Shown piece after piece: positions 38,985 to 47,167 of a stretch of 64,000 nt of DNA. Source of the DNA: Flavobacterium hercynium. Its GTDB lineage: Bacteria; Bacteroidota; Bacteroidia; Flavobacteriales; Flavobacteriaceae. Within the stretch, counting starts at the first letter, position 1, and every line of letters begins with the position of its first letter. The DNA is taken from positions 97,383 through 161,382 of the forward strand of contig NZ_MUGW01000029.1 in assembly GCF_002217285.1 (NCBI RefSeq). The letters run 5' to 3'. A model generated the notes under the pieces. The model saw only the letters and a list, made by a program, of their open reading frames with translations. It was not told the DNA's origin and searched no databases. Position numbers and translations under genes: made by a program.

Positions 38985-39044
38985 AATTGTATAATTCACG
39001 AACTGAATCGTATAACTCCAACGCTCTAAGTAAGACTACATTTG
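38985..39044 (+). promoter_or_regulatory. Catalase promoter with tandem GTATAA repeats
   Basis: AATTGTATAA at 38985-38994, AATCGTATAA at 39006-39015 (offset 21 bp), and the Bacteroidota-type -7 box TACATTTG at 39037-39044, 31 bp from the start of the second repeat. No TTG -33 box is at the expected place; GTATAA occupies it. The same arrangement, to the base, is found at 43359-43418. Confidence 0.7.
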
Positions 39045-39153
39045 ACCACCCTGATTATTGTATGAGGTTTTAACTTCCATTGCCCCAACAAGCAAAGTTT
39101 TAAAGGAACTTCTATTTCAGGTTTTTTTTTATAACTATTAATAACTACACATT

Positions 39154-41295
39154 ATGGAAAATTTGCAGGATGAAAAACAGAGAGATCTGTCTATCAACAA
39201 ATCTGACGGCACCAATAAGTTTTTAACAACGGATCAGGGTGTCAGAATTAATGATGATAATAATTCTCTAAAGGCAGGTGAAAGAGGTCCGTCATTATTA
39301 GAGGATTTTATACTAAGAGAAAAAATTACACATTTTGACCACGAAAGAATCCCGGAAAGAATTGTGCACGCAAGAGGTTCAGGAGCTCATGGTTTTTTTG
39401 AAGTAACAAACCCAATTCCGGAATTAACCAAAGCCGGTTTTCTACAGGAGTCAGGACTTAAAACTCCAGTTTTTACACGATTCTCAACTGTAGCAGGATC
39501 ACGTGGATCTACAGATTTAGCACGCGATGTGCGTGGCTTTTCGGTAAAATTCTACACGCAGGAAGGTATCTATGATCTGGTAGGAAATAATGTTCCGGTC
39601 TTTTTTATTCAGGATGCGGCTAAGTTTCCGGATCTCATTCATGCGGTTAAACCTGAACCTCATAATGAAATTCCTCAGGCCGCATCAGCACATGATACCT
39701 TTTGGGATTTTATTTCTTTAATGCCGGAATCGATGCACATGATTATGTGGGTAATGTCTGATCGCGCGATTCCCAGAAGTTATCGTATGATGGAAGGATT
39801 TGGTGTTCATACTTTTAGATTAATTAATGAAGCAGGAGAATCTTCTTTTGTAAAATTTCACTGGAAACCTAAATTAGGAACACATGCTGTGGCTTGGGAT
39901 GAAGCTCAAAAAATTTCAGGAAAAAACCCTGACTTTCACAGACAAGATCTTTGGGAAGCCATTGAAAATGGAAATTTTCCGGAATGGGAATTGGGAGTAC
40001 AAATTATTCCGTCAGAAGATGAGGAAAAATACGAATTTGATTTGCTGGATCCCACAAAACTGGTTCCGGAAGAACTTGTTCCGGTAACTATTGTTGGCCG
40101 AATGGTTTTGAATAAAAATCCGGATAATTTCTTTGCAGAAACAGAACAAATTGCATTTCATCCCGGACATGTTGTTCCCGGGATCGATTTTTCTAATGAT
40201 CCCCTTTTACAAGGACGTTTGTTCTCGTATACTGATACGCAATTATCAAGATTAGGAAGTCCAAATTTTCACGAAATTCCAATTAACCGCAGTATTGCTC
40301 CCGTACATAACAATCAGCGTGACGGACACATGCGTCAGGAAATCAACAAAGGTCGTGTAAGTTATCATCCTAATTCGCTTGGAGGCGGCTGTCCCTATCA
40401 GGCTAAAATAGCTGAAGGCGGATTCTCAAGTTTTGAAGAACGCGTAGATGCTCATAAAGTACGAGGCAGAAGCGAAAGTTTTGCGGATCACTTCGGACAG
40501 GCTAAATTGTTTTTTAACAGTCAGACCGAAACAGAAAAAAGTCATATTGTCAAAGCTTTGCGTTTTGAACTTGGAAAGGTTGACACTGCTGCAATCCGAC
40601 TTAGAATGCTTGGCTTATTGTCTCAGGTGGAACAGGATCTGGCTGAAAAAGTAGCGATTGGTTTGGGAATGACGGTGCCGACAGTTTTAGAAACTCCTAT
40701 CAATCATGGTGTTTCTCCGGAAAACGAAAATGGCAATCAGGAACCTAAAACAGTTGAATCATCCGTGTCTTCATCAGATGCTTTGACGATGCTAAACAAT
40801 CCTACCAACTCGCCTACTATTGCCTCCCGAAAAGTCGCCATCTTAGCGGCTGACGGAGTTTCTGAAAATGCGGTCGCCAATATTAAAAATGCTTTATTGA
40901 AGGAAGATGCAAAAGGTTTTATTATCGCTCCGAATTTAGGAACAATCCTTACCGATGCCGATGGTGAACTGCATGTCGATTTTAGTTTTTTAACGGCATC
41001 TTCCGTATTATTTGATGCTGTATATGTACCTGACGGATTAGGAATAAGTATTCTTGCTGAAAGCGATGATGTAAATGAATTTTTAAACGATGCCTATAAA
41101 CACTGCAAAGTGATTGGTGTAGATGGAGCCGCTTCTGCCCTATTAGACACAGCACCTTTTGCATCAAAAATCACCAATGATGATCAGGGTCTAATTGTAG
41201 AAAGTGAAGTATCAAGCGAAAGTTTTGCTACAGCATTTATCGCTGCTATGGGCAAACACAGATTCTGGGATCGCGAACCCAACCTATACAATTAA
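39154..41295 (+). CDS. katE: Large-subunit (HPII-type) monofunctional catalase
   Basis: 713 aa, the length of large-subunit catalases. Heme domain: distal His near residue 73 (RIVHARGSGAHGFFE), RFSTVAGSRGSTDLARDVRG, distal Asn in LVGNNVPVFF, proximal Tyr near 358 in RLFSYTDTQLSRLG. The C-terminal domain from about 555 is the DJ-1/PfpI-like flavodoxin fold found only in large-subunit forms (RKVAILAADGVSENAV, AVYVPDGLGIS). Degrades hydrogen peroxide. The ferritin-like gene follows after 18 nt and a terminator closes the pair. Transcribed from the tandem-repeat promoter. Confidence 0.95.
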   Translation: MENLQDEKQRDLSINKSDGTNKFLTTDQGVRINDDNNSLKAGERGPSLLEDFILREKITHFDHERIPERIVHARGSGAHGFFEVTNPIPELTKAGFLQESGLKTPVFTRFSTVAGSRGSTDLARDVRGFSVKFYTQEGIYDLVGNNVPVFFIQDAAKFPDLIHAVKPEPHNEIPQAASAHDTFWDFISLMPESMHMIMWVMSDRAIPRSYRMMEGFGVHTFRLINEAGESSFVKFHWKPKLGTHAVAWDEAQKISGKNPDFHRQDLWEAIENGNFPEWELGVQIIPSEDEEKYEFDLLDPTKLVPEELVPVTIVGRMVLNKNPDNFFAETEQIAFHPGHVVPGIDFSNDPLLQGRLFSYTDTQLSRLGSPNFHEIPINRSIAPVHNNQRDGHMRQEINKGRVSYHPNSLGGGCPYQAKIAEGGFSSFEERVDAHKVRGRSESFADHFGQAKLFFNSQTETEKSHIVKALRFELGKVDTAAIRLRMLGLLSQVEQDLAEKVAIGLGMTVPTVLETPINHGVSPENENGNQEPKTVESSVSSSDALTMLNNPTNSPTIASRKVAILAADGVSENAVANIKNALLKEDAKGFIIAPNLGTILTDADGELHVDFSFLTASSVLFDAVYVPDGLGISILAESDDVNEFLNDAYKHCKVIGVDGAASALLDTAPFASKITNDDQGLIVESEVSSESFATAFIAAMGKHRFWDREPNLYN

Positions 41296-41313
41296 TTTTT
41301 AAATATAATTTTT

Positions 41314-41877
41314 ATGAAAAATTCAGAAAAACCAAACGATATAAAAGCTTCTGTTAGTAAAGAAGCTGTAGTTCAGCCCGTTGATGGTGCTGCTAAAGAA
41401 TTAAAAGAATTATTTATTGACAGTCTTAAAGACATTTACTGGGCCGAAAATGCCTTGGTAAGTGCTTTGCCAAAAATGGTTGCTAATGCTACTTCTCCTG
41501 CTCTGGCTTCGGCTATTAAAGAACATCTTGACGTAACAAAAAATCAGGTAGCGCGTTTAGAAAAAGTTTTTAATCTTTTGGGAGAAAATGCAGAAGGTAA
41601 AAAGTGCGAAGCCATGACCGGACTTCTAAAAGAAGGAGACAGCATTGTGGAAGAAACAGAACCCGGAGCTGTTCGTGATGCCGGAATTATTGCGGCATCC
41701 CAAAAAATTGAGCACTATGAAATTGCAACTTACGGAACGCTTGTGGCTTTTGCCAAAACGCTGGGTGAAAATGATGCGGCAAAATTATTAACACAGACGC
41801 TTGCTGAAGAAAAAGAAGCGGACTGTTTACTAAATGATATTGCGCTAAACGCTGTAAATATTGTAGCAGCTGTATAA
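41314..41877 (+). CDS. DUF892/YciF-type ferritin-like protein
   Basis: 187 aa. After a variable 25-residue N-terminus comes the family core: LFIDSLKDIYWAENALVSAL, LDVTKNQVARLEKVF, EETEPGAVRDAGIIAASQKI, EHYEIATYGTLVAFA, with Glu/His residues of a four-helix di-iron site. E. coli YciE/YciF belong to this family and are RpoS-controlled stress proteins. Lies 18 nt after the catalase gene, so the two are one operon. The paralogue at 42606-43235 is very similar in the core. Confidence 0.88.
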   Translation: MKNSEKPNDIKASVSKEAVVQPVDGAAKELKELFIDSLKDIYWAENALVSALPKMVANATSPALASAIKEHLDVTKNQVARLEKVFNLLGENAEGKKCEAMTGLLKEGDSIVEETEPGAVRDAGIIAASQKIEHYEIATYGTLVAFAKTLGENDAAKLLTQTLAEEKEADCLLNDIALNAVNIVAAV

Positions 41878-41898
41878 TGATTTTCATTTGAAAATAAT

Positions 41899-41940
41899 AA
41901 AGTCCTAAATACGTGAATCTATTAGCGTATTTAGGACTTT
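41899..41940. terminator. Strong terminator after the catalase operon
   Basis: Perfect 15-bp stem: 41899-41913 pairs with 41926-41940, 12-nt loop, arms beginning AAAGTCC and ending GGACTTT, so each strand ends in a short T-run. It starts 22 nt after the stop of the ferritin-like gene. Confidence 0.8.
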
Positions 41941-42029
41941 ATATTAAAACTACTTATTGCTCTGGACAGAATACAACTTTAGCAGAGCATGTTACTTATT
42001 TATTTTCATTTTGCTTACGAATTAAAATC

Positions 42030-42482
42030 ATGTTTATGGACTTTTACACGCTACTTCAAATTTTAATATACTCTATTATAGCAACTTCTGCAATGACTCT
42101 TTTTAGTTATGCTGTATCAACAAGTGCCAGAGAAGTTTACAAAGAACCTGTATTGCTTGCCTATATACTAAGTTCATTTCATCTGGAAGCAACAAAAAAT
42201 CTAAAAATTATTTTAGGCTGGGTATTACACTTTTTAATAGGTTTTGGATTTGTTATTGGCTATCATTTTTTATGGTTTCATGAATTATTGGAGATCTCCT
42301 GGTCTGCCAGTTTTTTGCTGGGCGTAATCAGTGGTATCATAGGAATCATTGGCTGGATCATCTTATTTAAAATAATTCCTAAAAAGCCTAATATAGATTT
42401 CATTGGCTATTATTTACAGCTTTTTGTTGCCCATATTATATTTTCAATTACCGCATTTTTGATCTACAAATTATTTCTTTAG
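42030..42482 (+). CDS. Hypothetical integral membrane protein
   Basis: 150 aa from ATG 42030 (or 42036). An upstream GTG at 41913 is in frame but lies inside the terminator hairpin, so that longer form is rejected. About four hydrophobic helices: near 8-29, 60-82, 90-115 and 128-149, with a polar loop SAREVYKEPVLLAYILSS between the first two. No family recognised. It sits among stress genes but has no visible copy of their promoter. Confidence 0.6.
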   Translation: MFMDFYTLLQILIYSIIATSAMTLFSYAVSTSAREVYKEPVLLAYILSSFHLEATKNLKIILGWVLHFLIGFGFVIGYHFLWFHELLEISWSASFLLGVISGIIGIIGWIILFKIIPKKPNIDFIGYYLQLFVAHIIFSITAFLIYKLFL

Positions 42483-42515
42483 TTTCATTACATACTAAAA
42501 CTTTAATACATAAAA

Positions 42516-42546
42516 AAACACCTGCAAATTAGTCTTGCAGATGTTT
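42516..42546. terminator. Bidirectional terminator between convergent genes
   Basis: Stem AAACACCTGCAA (42516-42527) with TTGCAGATGTTT (42535-42546), one mismatch, 7-nt loop. On the minus strand it is followed by a run of seven T (complement of 42512-42518), so it mainly terminates the DUF892 gene at 42606; on the plus strand the tail is weaker. Confidence 0.7.
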
Positions 42547-42605
42547 AATTAAATGATTGCTTTTAATAGTTTGTATCGGTTAAATCAGAACTCTAAACGT
42601 TACTG

Positions 42606-43235
42606 TTATTTTTCTTCTTCAACAGCATCAAAATTGATGGTATTGTAAGCTGCTTCCGTCAAGGTAATGTCAGCTTCTTTTTCTTCGTTCAGCGTTTGAA
42701 CTAAAAGAGAAACCGCTTCGTCTTCACCCAATGTTTTTGCAAAAGCTGCAAGTGTTCCGTAGGTAGCAATCTCATAATGTTCAATCTTTTGCGACGCAGC
42801 AATAATTCCGGCATCACGAACTGCTCCAAGTTCCGTTTCTTCCATAATTCCTTCTCCCTCTTTGATCAAACCTTCCATAGCATCACATTTTTTTGCAGCT
42901 GCTTTTTCTCCAACTGATGCAAAAACTTCTTCTAATCTGGTAACCTGATTTTTTGTTACTTCAAGATGGTCATTTATGGCATCAATAAGATTTTGTGACG
43001 TAGCATTTTTAGCCATTTTTGGCAATGCTTTCGTCAGCGCTTTCTCTGCCCAGTAAATATCTTTTAAGGAATCTACAAATAAGGCTCTCAATCCATCTGC
43101 TGCAGATGATTTAGCTTTTAGCGGTGCTTTAGAAGCTGGTGTTTTAGCCGCAGTCGTTTTTGACTTAGAAGTGCTTGATGATGATTTTGCAGCGGTTTCT
43201 TTTTTTGCCGCTGTCTTTGTATTTGAATTTTTCAT
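42606..43235 (-). CDS. DUF892 ferritin-like protein with histone-H1-like N-terminal tail
   Basis: 209 aa from ATG 43235. The frame extends to an ATG at 43415, but that would put the promoter inside the gene. Residues 1-45 are almost only K, A, S, T and P (AKKETAAKSS, TTAAKTPASKAPLKAKSS), like bacterial histone-H1 tails. Residues 50-200 are a complete DUF892 domain (LFVDSLKDIYWAEKALTKAL, EHYEIATYGTLAAFAKTLGE). The core is closely similar to the 41314-41877 protein, which lacks the tail. I infer a nucleoid-bound ferritin-like protein, analogous in idea to Dps. Confidence 0.86.
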   Translation of the reverse strand: MKNSNTKTAAKKETAAKSSSSTSKSKTTAAKTPASKAPLKAKSSAADGLRALFVDSLKDIYWAEKALTKALPKMAKNATSQNLIDAINDHLEVTKNQVTRLEEVFASVGEKAAAKKCDAMEGLIKEGEGIMEETELGAVRDAGIIAASQKIEHYEIATYGTLAAFAKTLGEDEAVSLLVQTLNEEKEADITLTEAAYNTINFDAVEEEK

Positions 43236-43264
43236 AATAAATAGTTCTTTAATAATTGTGTAGT

Positions 43265-43325
43265 CAAATGTAGACCGAGAATGAAGCACTCTGCTTATAC
43301 AATTACCTCTCATTGTTGTAATATT
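43265..43325 (-). promoter_or_regulatory. Promoter of the H1-tailed DUF892 gene
   Basis: Read on the minus strand: a degenerate repeat AATATTACAA (43325-43316), AATTGTATAA (43304-43295, offset 21 bp), then the -7 box TACATTTG (43272-43265), 32 bp after the second repeat's start. The -7 box is about 30 nt before the ATG at 43235. Same layout as the promoters at 38985 and 43359, with one extra base in the spacer. Confidence 0.65.
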
Positions 43326-43330
43326 CAAAT

Positions 43331-43345
43331 ATCTGATAATCAGAT
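43331..43345. promoter_or_regulatory. 15-bp palindrome centred between two divergent promoters
   Basis: ATCTGAT-A-ATCAGAT, a perfect inverted repeat. It lies almost midway between the repeat elements of the leftward promoter (ending 43325) and those of the rightward promoter (starting 43359). Candidate site for a dimeric regulator acting on both. Confidence 0.45.
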
Positions 43346-43358
43346 AATAAAATCCTTT

Positions 43359-43418
43359 AATTGTATAACAAAGCCGTCTAATTGTATAATTTACGTTCTG
43401 GATTAAGAGGTACATTTG
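43359..43418 (+). promoter_or_regulatory. Promoter of the glycosyltransferase-glf-glycosidase operon
   Basis: AATTGTATAA at 43359-43368 and again, identical, at 43380-43389 (offset 21 bp), then TACATTTG at 43411-43418, 31 bp from the second repeat's start. The spacing matches the catalase promoter exactly. The -7 box is 69 nt before the ATG. Confidence 0.7.
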
Positions 43419-43486
43419 AGTCAGTAAAAATTTACAAAATCCAGTAAATTAATTGCACTCAATAATCACTTCAAACACAAATTTCC

Positions 43487-44632
43487 ATGCAGACAAATTT
43501 ACACGGGTCTAAAGTAAGATCTGCAGAAACTCCTGTTTCTGCTCCAAAAAACCAACCACCACAAAGCTATGATATGATTGTATTTTGTCATTTAAGATGG
43601 CAGTTTGTTTATCAGCGTCCGCAGCATCTGATCAGCCGAATGTCTCAAAACATGAAAGTATTATTAATAGAAGAACCAATAGGTTATGAAGAACAACAGG
43701 AAAACACAGCTCAACTTCTTGTTATTTCTGACACTTTACACATTTTGCAGCCACGTGTGAAAGACATCGAGTCTATTGCTGCACTATTGCCACATTATAT
43801 TACAAATAAAGAAGCATCGATTGGATGGTTTTATTCTGCTTCCTTTACTCCGCTTTTAGATTTATTCAAATTTGAAACTATCGTATATGATTGTATGGAT
43901 GAATTAACGCTGTTTAAGGGCGCTCCCGAACACTTAATTCATCAGGAAAAATATTTAATTGCCAATGCCGATATTGTTTTTACAGGTGGGAAATCTTTGT
44001 ACGAATCCAAAAAGCAAGATCATTCTAATGTTTACTGTTTTCCGAGTTCTGTCGATGAATCTCATTTTGCACAGGCTTTAAACGGAATTGAAATTCCTGC
44101 AGATATTGCCAATCTTCAAGCTCCTGTAGTAGGCTATTTTGGCGTAATTGATGAACGAATTGATTTAAAATTACTGCATGAAACAGCTTTAAAACTACCC
44201 AAAGTATATTTTGTAATGATTGGTCCTCTGGCGAAAATCGACGAAAGCGATCTTCCGAAAGAAGAAAACATTCATTATCTGGGAATGAAATCTTATACTG
44301 AACTGCCTCATTATCTAAAAGGTTTTGATATTGCTATGATGCCATTTGCTATAAACGATGCAACAAAGTTTATCAGTCCAACAAAAACGCTGGAATATAT
44401 GGCGGCAGGAAAACCCATTATTTCAACAAAAATTAAAGATGTAGTTCGGGATTACAGTAACTGTGTAAAACTTGTTGAAACTGCTGACGAATTTTGCGAT
44501 GCCATTACTTTGTTATTCGATAAAAGATCTGCTTCCTCTACAGCTGGAAAATATACTGATATTCTAAAAAATACTTCGTGGGACGCTACTGCAAATAAGA
44601 TGTTATCCATAATTAAAGAATTTTCAAAATGA
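43487..44632 (+). CDS. Glycosyltransferase, GT-B fold (family 1/4-like)
   Basis: 381 aa. N-terminus DMIVFCHLRWQFVYQRPQHL is a well-known opening of TuaH-like transferases; the donor half has VVGYFGVIDERIDL and SPTKTLEYMAAGKPIIST. Overlaps the UDP-galactopyranose mutase gene by 4 nt (ATGA), so the two products probably work together, possibly with UDP-galactofuranose as donor. First gene of a three-gene operon under the shared stress promoter. Confidence 0.86.
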   Translation: MQTNLHGSKVRSAETPVSAPKNQPPQSYDMIVFCHLRWQFVYQRPQHLISRMSQNMKVLLIEEPIGYEEQQENTAQLLVISDTLHILQPRVKDIESIAALLPHYITNKEASIGWFYSASFTPLLDLFKFETIVYDCMDELTLFKGAPEHLIHQEKYLIANADIVFTGGKSLYESKKQDHSNVYCFPSSVDESHFAQALNGIEIPADIANLQAPVVGYFGVIDERIDLKLLHETALKLPKVYFVMIGPLAKIDESDLPKEENIHYLGMKSYTELPHYLKGFDIAMMPFAINDATKFISPTKTLEYMAAGKPIISTKIKDVVRDYSNCVKLVETADEFCDAITLLFDKRSASSTAGKYTDILKNTSWDATANKMLSIIKEFSK

Positions 44633-45768
44633 AACAAATAGATATTTTAATTATTGGCGCCGGAATCTCCGGATCAGTATTAGCAGAACGATATGCCTCA
44701 ATAGGCAAAAAAGTACTCATCATTGAAAAACGAAATCATATCGCAGGAAACTGTTACGATTTTATTGATGAAAATAACATACTTGTCTCAAAATATGGCG
44801 CACATTTGTTTCATACTAATGAAGAAGCGGTCTGGAAATATGTAAATCAGTTTTCAGAATGGTATCCGTGGGAACATAAAGTTATGGCAAGAGTTGATGA
44901 TAAAATGGTTCCGATTCCTGTAAACATTACAACTGTAAACGAATTATTCTCAACCAATATTACTTCTGAACAGGAAATGAAAAACTGGCTGGAAGAAAAC
45001 CGCATTCCTTTTGAAAATCCGGCTAATGGTGAAGAAGCAGTGTTAAACCGGGTTGGAAATGTATTATATGAAAAAATGTTCAAGCATTATACAAAAAAAC
45101 AATGGGATAAATACCCGGCCGAATTAGATGCTTCTGTACTGAATCGTATTCCAGTGCGCTACAATTATGATGACCGTTATTTTTCAGATACTTTTCAGGC
45201 TTTGCCAAAGGGAGGATATACGCAGTTATTTGAAAATATTGTCAAGAACCCTAACATCGAAATTTTACTCGAAACAGATTACTTTGATGTTAAAGAAGAA
45301 TATACAGGATATGAAAAATTATTTTATACAGGTCCTGTAGACCGCTTTTTTGATTTTAAACATAGCCTGACGGAAAAACTGGAATACCGATCTATCAATT
45401 TTGTTAGTGATACTATTGATGCTCCCTTTTTTCAGGAAAACTCAGTAATAAATTATCCTGGCACCGAAGTCGATTTTACCCGAATAATTGAATACAAACA
45501 TTTTGGTAATCAAAAATCAGATAAAACTACTATTGTGCGGGAATTCACCGTTGATGAAGGCGAACCTTACTATCCGGTTCCTAATCCGCGAAACGAAGAA
45601 ATTTATAAAAAATACAAAGCTGAAGCCGAAAAATTACTGGATGTTCATTTTGTAGGCAGACTGGCGAATTACAAATATTTCAATATGGATCAGGCTTTTA
45701 AAAATGCCTTAGATTTATTTGATTCTTTGGAAAAGAATGCTACCATAACTTATAAGACTGCAGGGTAA
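44629..45768 (+). CDS. glf: UDP-galactopyranose mutase
   Basis: 379 aa. FAD-binding GAGISGSVLAERYASIGKKV (9-28), KRNHIAGNCYDF, YGAHLFHTNEE, MFKHYTKKQW, and IPVRYNYDDRYFSDTFQALP, all diagnostic of Glf. Interconverts UDP-galactopyranose and UDP-galactofuranose. It lies between a glycosyltransferase and a glycoside hydrolase gene, which suggests production and trimming of a galactofuranose-containing glycan. No other galactofuranose gene is visible in the window. Confidence 0.95.
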   Translation: MKQIDILIIGAGISGSVLAERYASIGKKVLIIEKRNHIAGNCYDFIDENNILVSKYGAHLFHTNEEAVWKYVNQFSEWYPWEHKVMARVDDKMVPIPVNITTVNELFSTNITSEQEMKNWLEENRIPFENPANGEEAVLNRVGNVLYEKMFKHYTKKQWDKYPAELDASVLNRIPVRYNYDDRYFSDTFQALPKGGYTQLFENIVKNPNIEILLETDYFDVKEEYTGYEKLFYTGPVDRFFDFKHSLTEKLEYRSINFVSDTIDAPFFQENSVINYPGTEVDFTRIIEYKHFGNQKSDKTTIVREFTVDEGEPYYPVPNPRNEEIYKKYKAEAEKLLDVHFVGRLANYKYFNMDQAFKNALDLFDSLEKNATITYKTAG

Positions 45769-45769
45769 A

Positions 45770-46924
45770 ATGAAAATATTTAATTCTTTTTTTATCGGGG
45801 GTTTTGAATGTGCTGATCATATTAACAGATCCGGCGACCGCATCAACCTCCTGAAAGAAACTCAGCACGATGTTCGGATTAGAGAAGATTATGAAGCATT
45901 GGAAAAAATAGGCATTACAACAGTTCGTGAAGGTATTTGCTGGAGCGCTGTAGAAACTTCTCCAGGCATTTTTGACTTTTCAGAGGTCTATAACCGAATG
46001 CTGGCTGCGGAGGAATTTGGAATTCAGCAAATTTGGGATCTGATTCATTTTGGGTATCCTGACGGAATTTATCCAACGCATCCTAATTTTTGTGATCGAT
46101 TTGTTGCATTATGCAATGCCTTTGCTCTATTTTACGATGCCAATTCAGAACAGGAATTGTATGTGGTTCCTATTAATGAAATTAGTTTTTTATCATGGCA
46201 TTCCGGTGATGTCAGAGGAACTGTACCTTTTGCTGTCAACAGCGGATGGGATATTAAATACCATCTTTGTAAAGCAGCCATTTTGGGCATTAAAACTTTA
46301 AAAGAAGCAGATCCGGATTGCGTTATTATTTTGGTTGAGCCTTTAATAAAAATTCACGGAAGTGAAGATGATGATGCCGATCACCTGTATAACTCAAATG
46401 AGCATCAGTTCCAGGCGATGGATATTATTGCCGGCAGAATGTGTCCTGAATTGGGTGGTAACGAAGATTATCTGGATATTCTGGGTTTTAATTATTATTG
46501 GAACTGTCAATGGCAGCTTAACGGTGCAACACTGGACTGGCCTGAAATTTATAAACAGAGAACACCTCTTGCCGACTTACTGCAAATGGCATACGAACGA
46601 TATCAGAAACCTATTTTTCTATCTGAAACGGGACATTTTGGTTCCGGAAGAGTACAATGGATTGAAGAAATTACTGCCGAATGTGTTATTGCAAAAAAAA
46701 GAGGAGTCGATTTAAATGGCATCTGTATTTATCCCGTTACGGACAGACCTGACTGGGATGATGTTTCACGCTATTACGATTGTGGTATTTGGGATCTGGA
46801 TAAAAGCGGTAACAGAATACCGGAGCCGAATTATATAAAAGCGATAGAAAAAGCACAGATTAATTTTAAAAATAACAATAGCATTTTAGACTTTGTAATT
46901 AACTTTTTTAAAATTGCAGACTGA
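45770..46924 (+). CDS. Clan GH-A glycoside hydrolase (family 1-like)
   Basis: 384 aa, no signal peptide. Follows the GH-A pattern: a Glu in VVPINEISFLSW (near 135) as likely acid/base and a Glu in FLSETGHFG (near 285) as likely nucleophile; the start FFIGGFECADHINRSGDR and WDLIHFGYPDGIYP resemble family 1-type enzymes. Cytoplasmic by sequence. It starts 1 nt after glf, so same operon. Substrate unknown: beta-glycosidase is the safe call, a galactofuranosidase would be speculative. Confidence 0.78.
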   Translation: MKIFNSFFIGGFECADHINRSGDRINLLKETQHDVRIREDYEALEKIGITTVREGICWSAVETSPGIFDFSEVYNRMLAAEEFGIQQIWDLIHFGYPDGIYPTHPNFCDRFVALCNAFALFYDANSEQELYVVPINEISFLSWHSGDVRGTVPFAVNSGWDIKYHLCKAAILGIKTLKEADPDCVIILVEPLIKIHGSEDDDADHLYNSNEHQFQAMDIIAGRMCPELGGNEDYLDILGFNYYWNCQWQLNGATLDWPEIYKQRTPLADLLQMAYERYQKPIFLSETGHFGSGRVQWIEEITAECVIAKKRGVDLNGICIYPVTDRPDWDDVSRYYDCGIWDLDKSGNRIPEPNYIKAIEKAQINFKNNNSILDFVINFFKIAD

Positions 46925-46945
46925 GAAAAAAGTATATCATTCTCC

Positions 46946-47167
46946 ATGTTAAAGATTGCAAAAATTACTTTAGCCGTTACAGGTCTTGCCACTCCCGGAG
47001 GAAGTGAAACTCCGGAAAAACCTGTTGGAACTATCTTCTTTTGTATCATAACACCAACAAAAAAAACTAATCACCAATTTTTCTTTAAGGGATCACCTGA
47101 AGAAATTGTATTGCAGGCTATCGATCAGGGATCGAAACTAATTATTGAAAGTATTACAAGTTTATGA
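46946..47167 (+). pseudogene. Remnant of a CinA-family protein (C-terminal half only)
   Basis: 73 codons from ATG 46946. The sequence LAVTGLATPGGSETPEKPVG followed by GTIFF and a GSPEEIVLQAIDQGSKLI end is the C-terminal half of the CinA amidase domain (normally about 160 aa alone). The N-terminal half, including the catalytic serine region, is absent: the preceding DNA is the end of the glycosidase gene 21 nt upstream. Most likely a 5'-deleted remnant; a translated mini-protein is possible but would lack the active site. Confidence 0.65.

Larger units (their letters stand above)
38758..39153 (+). promoter_or_regulatory. Intergenic region upstream of the catalase gene
   Basis: 396 nt without a supported gene. 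A minus-strand frame of 61 codons at 38801-38986 has no family likeness and low-complexity hydrophobic sequence, so it is not called. The region contains the catalase promoter (38985-39044) and a small palindrome (38871-38883), both listed separately. Confidence 0.5.

Noticed and set aside
38801..38986. 61-codon minus-strand frame upstream of katE
   Set aside because: Hydrophobic low-complexity sequence without family likeness, overlapping the katE promoter region.
41913..42029. GTG start giving the membrane protein a 39-residue N-terminal extension
   Set aside because: The GTG lies within the perfect terminator hairpin at 41899-41940; the ATG at 42030 begins directly before the first membrane helix.
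43236..43415. 60-residue N-terminal extension of the H1-tailed DUF892 protein from ATG 43415
   Set aside because: It would place the leftward promoter elements inside the coding region and has no resemblance to the family.
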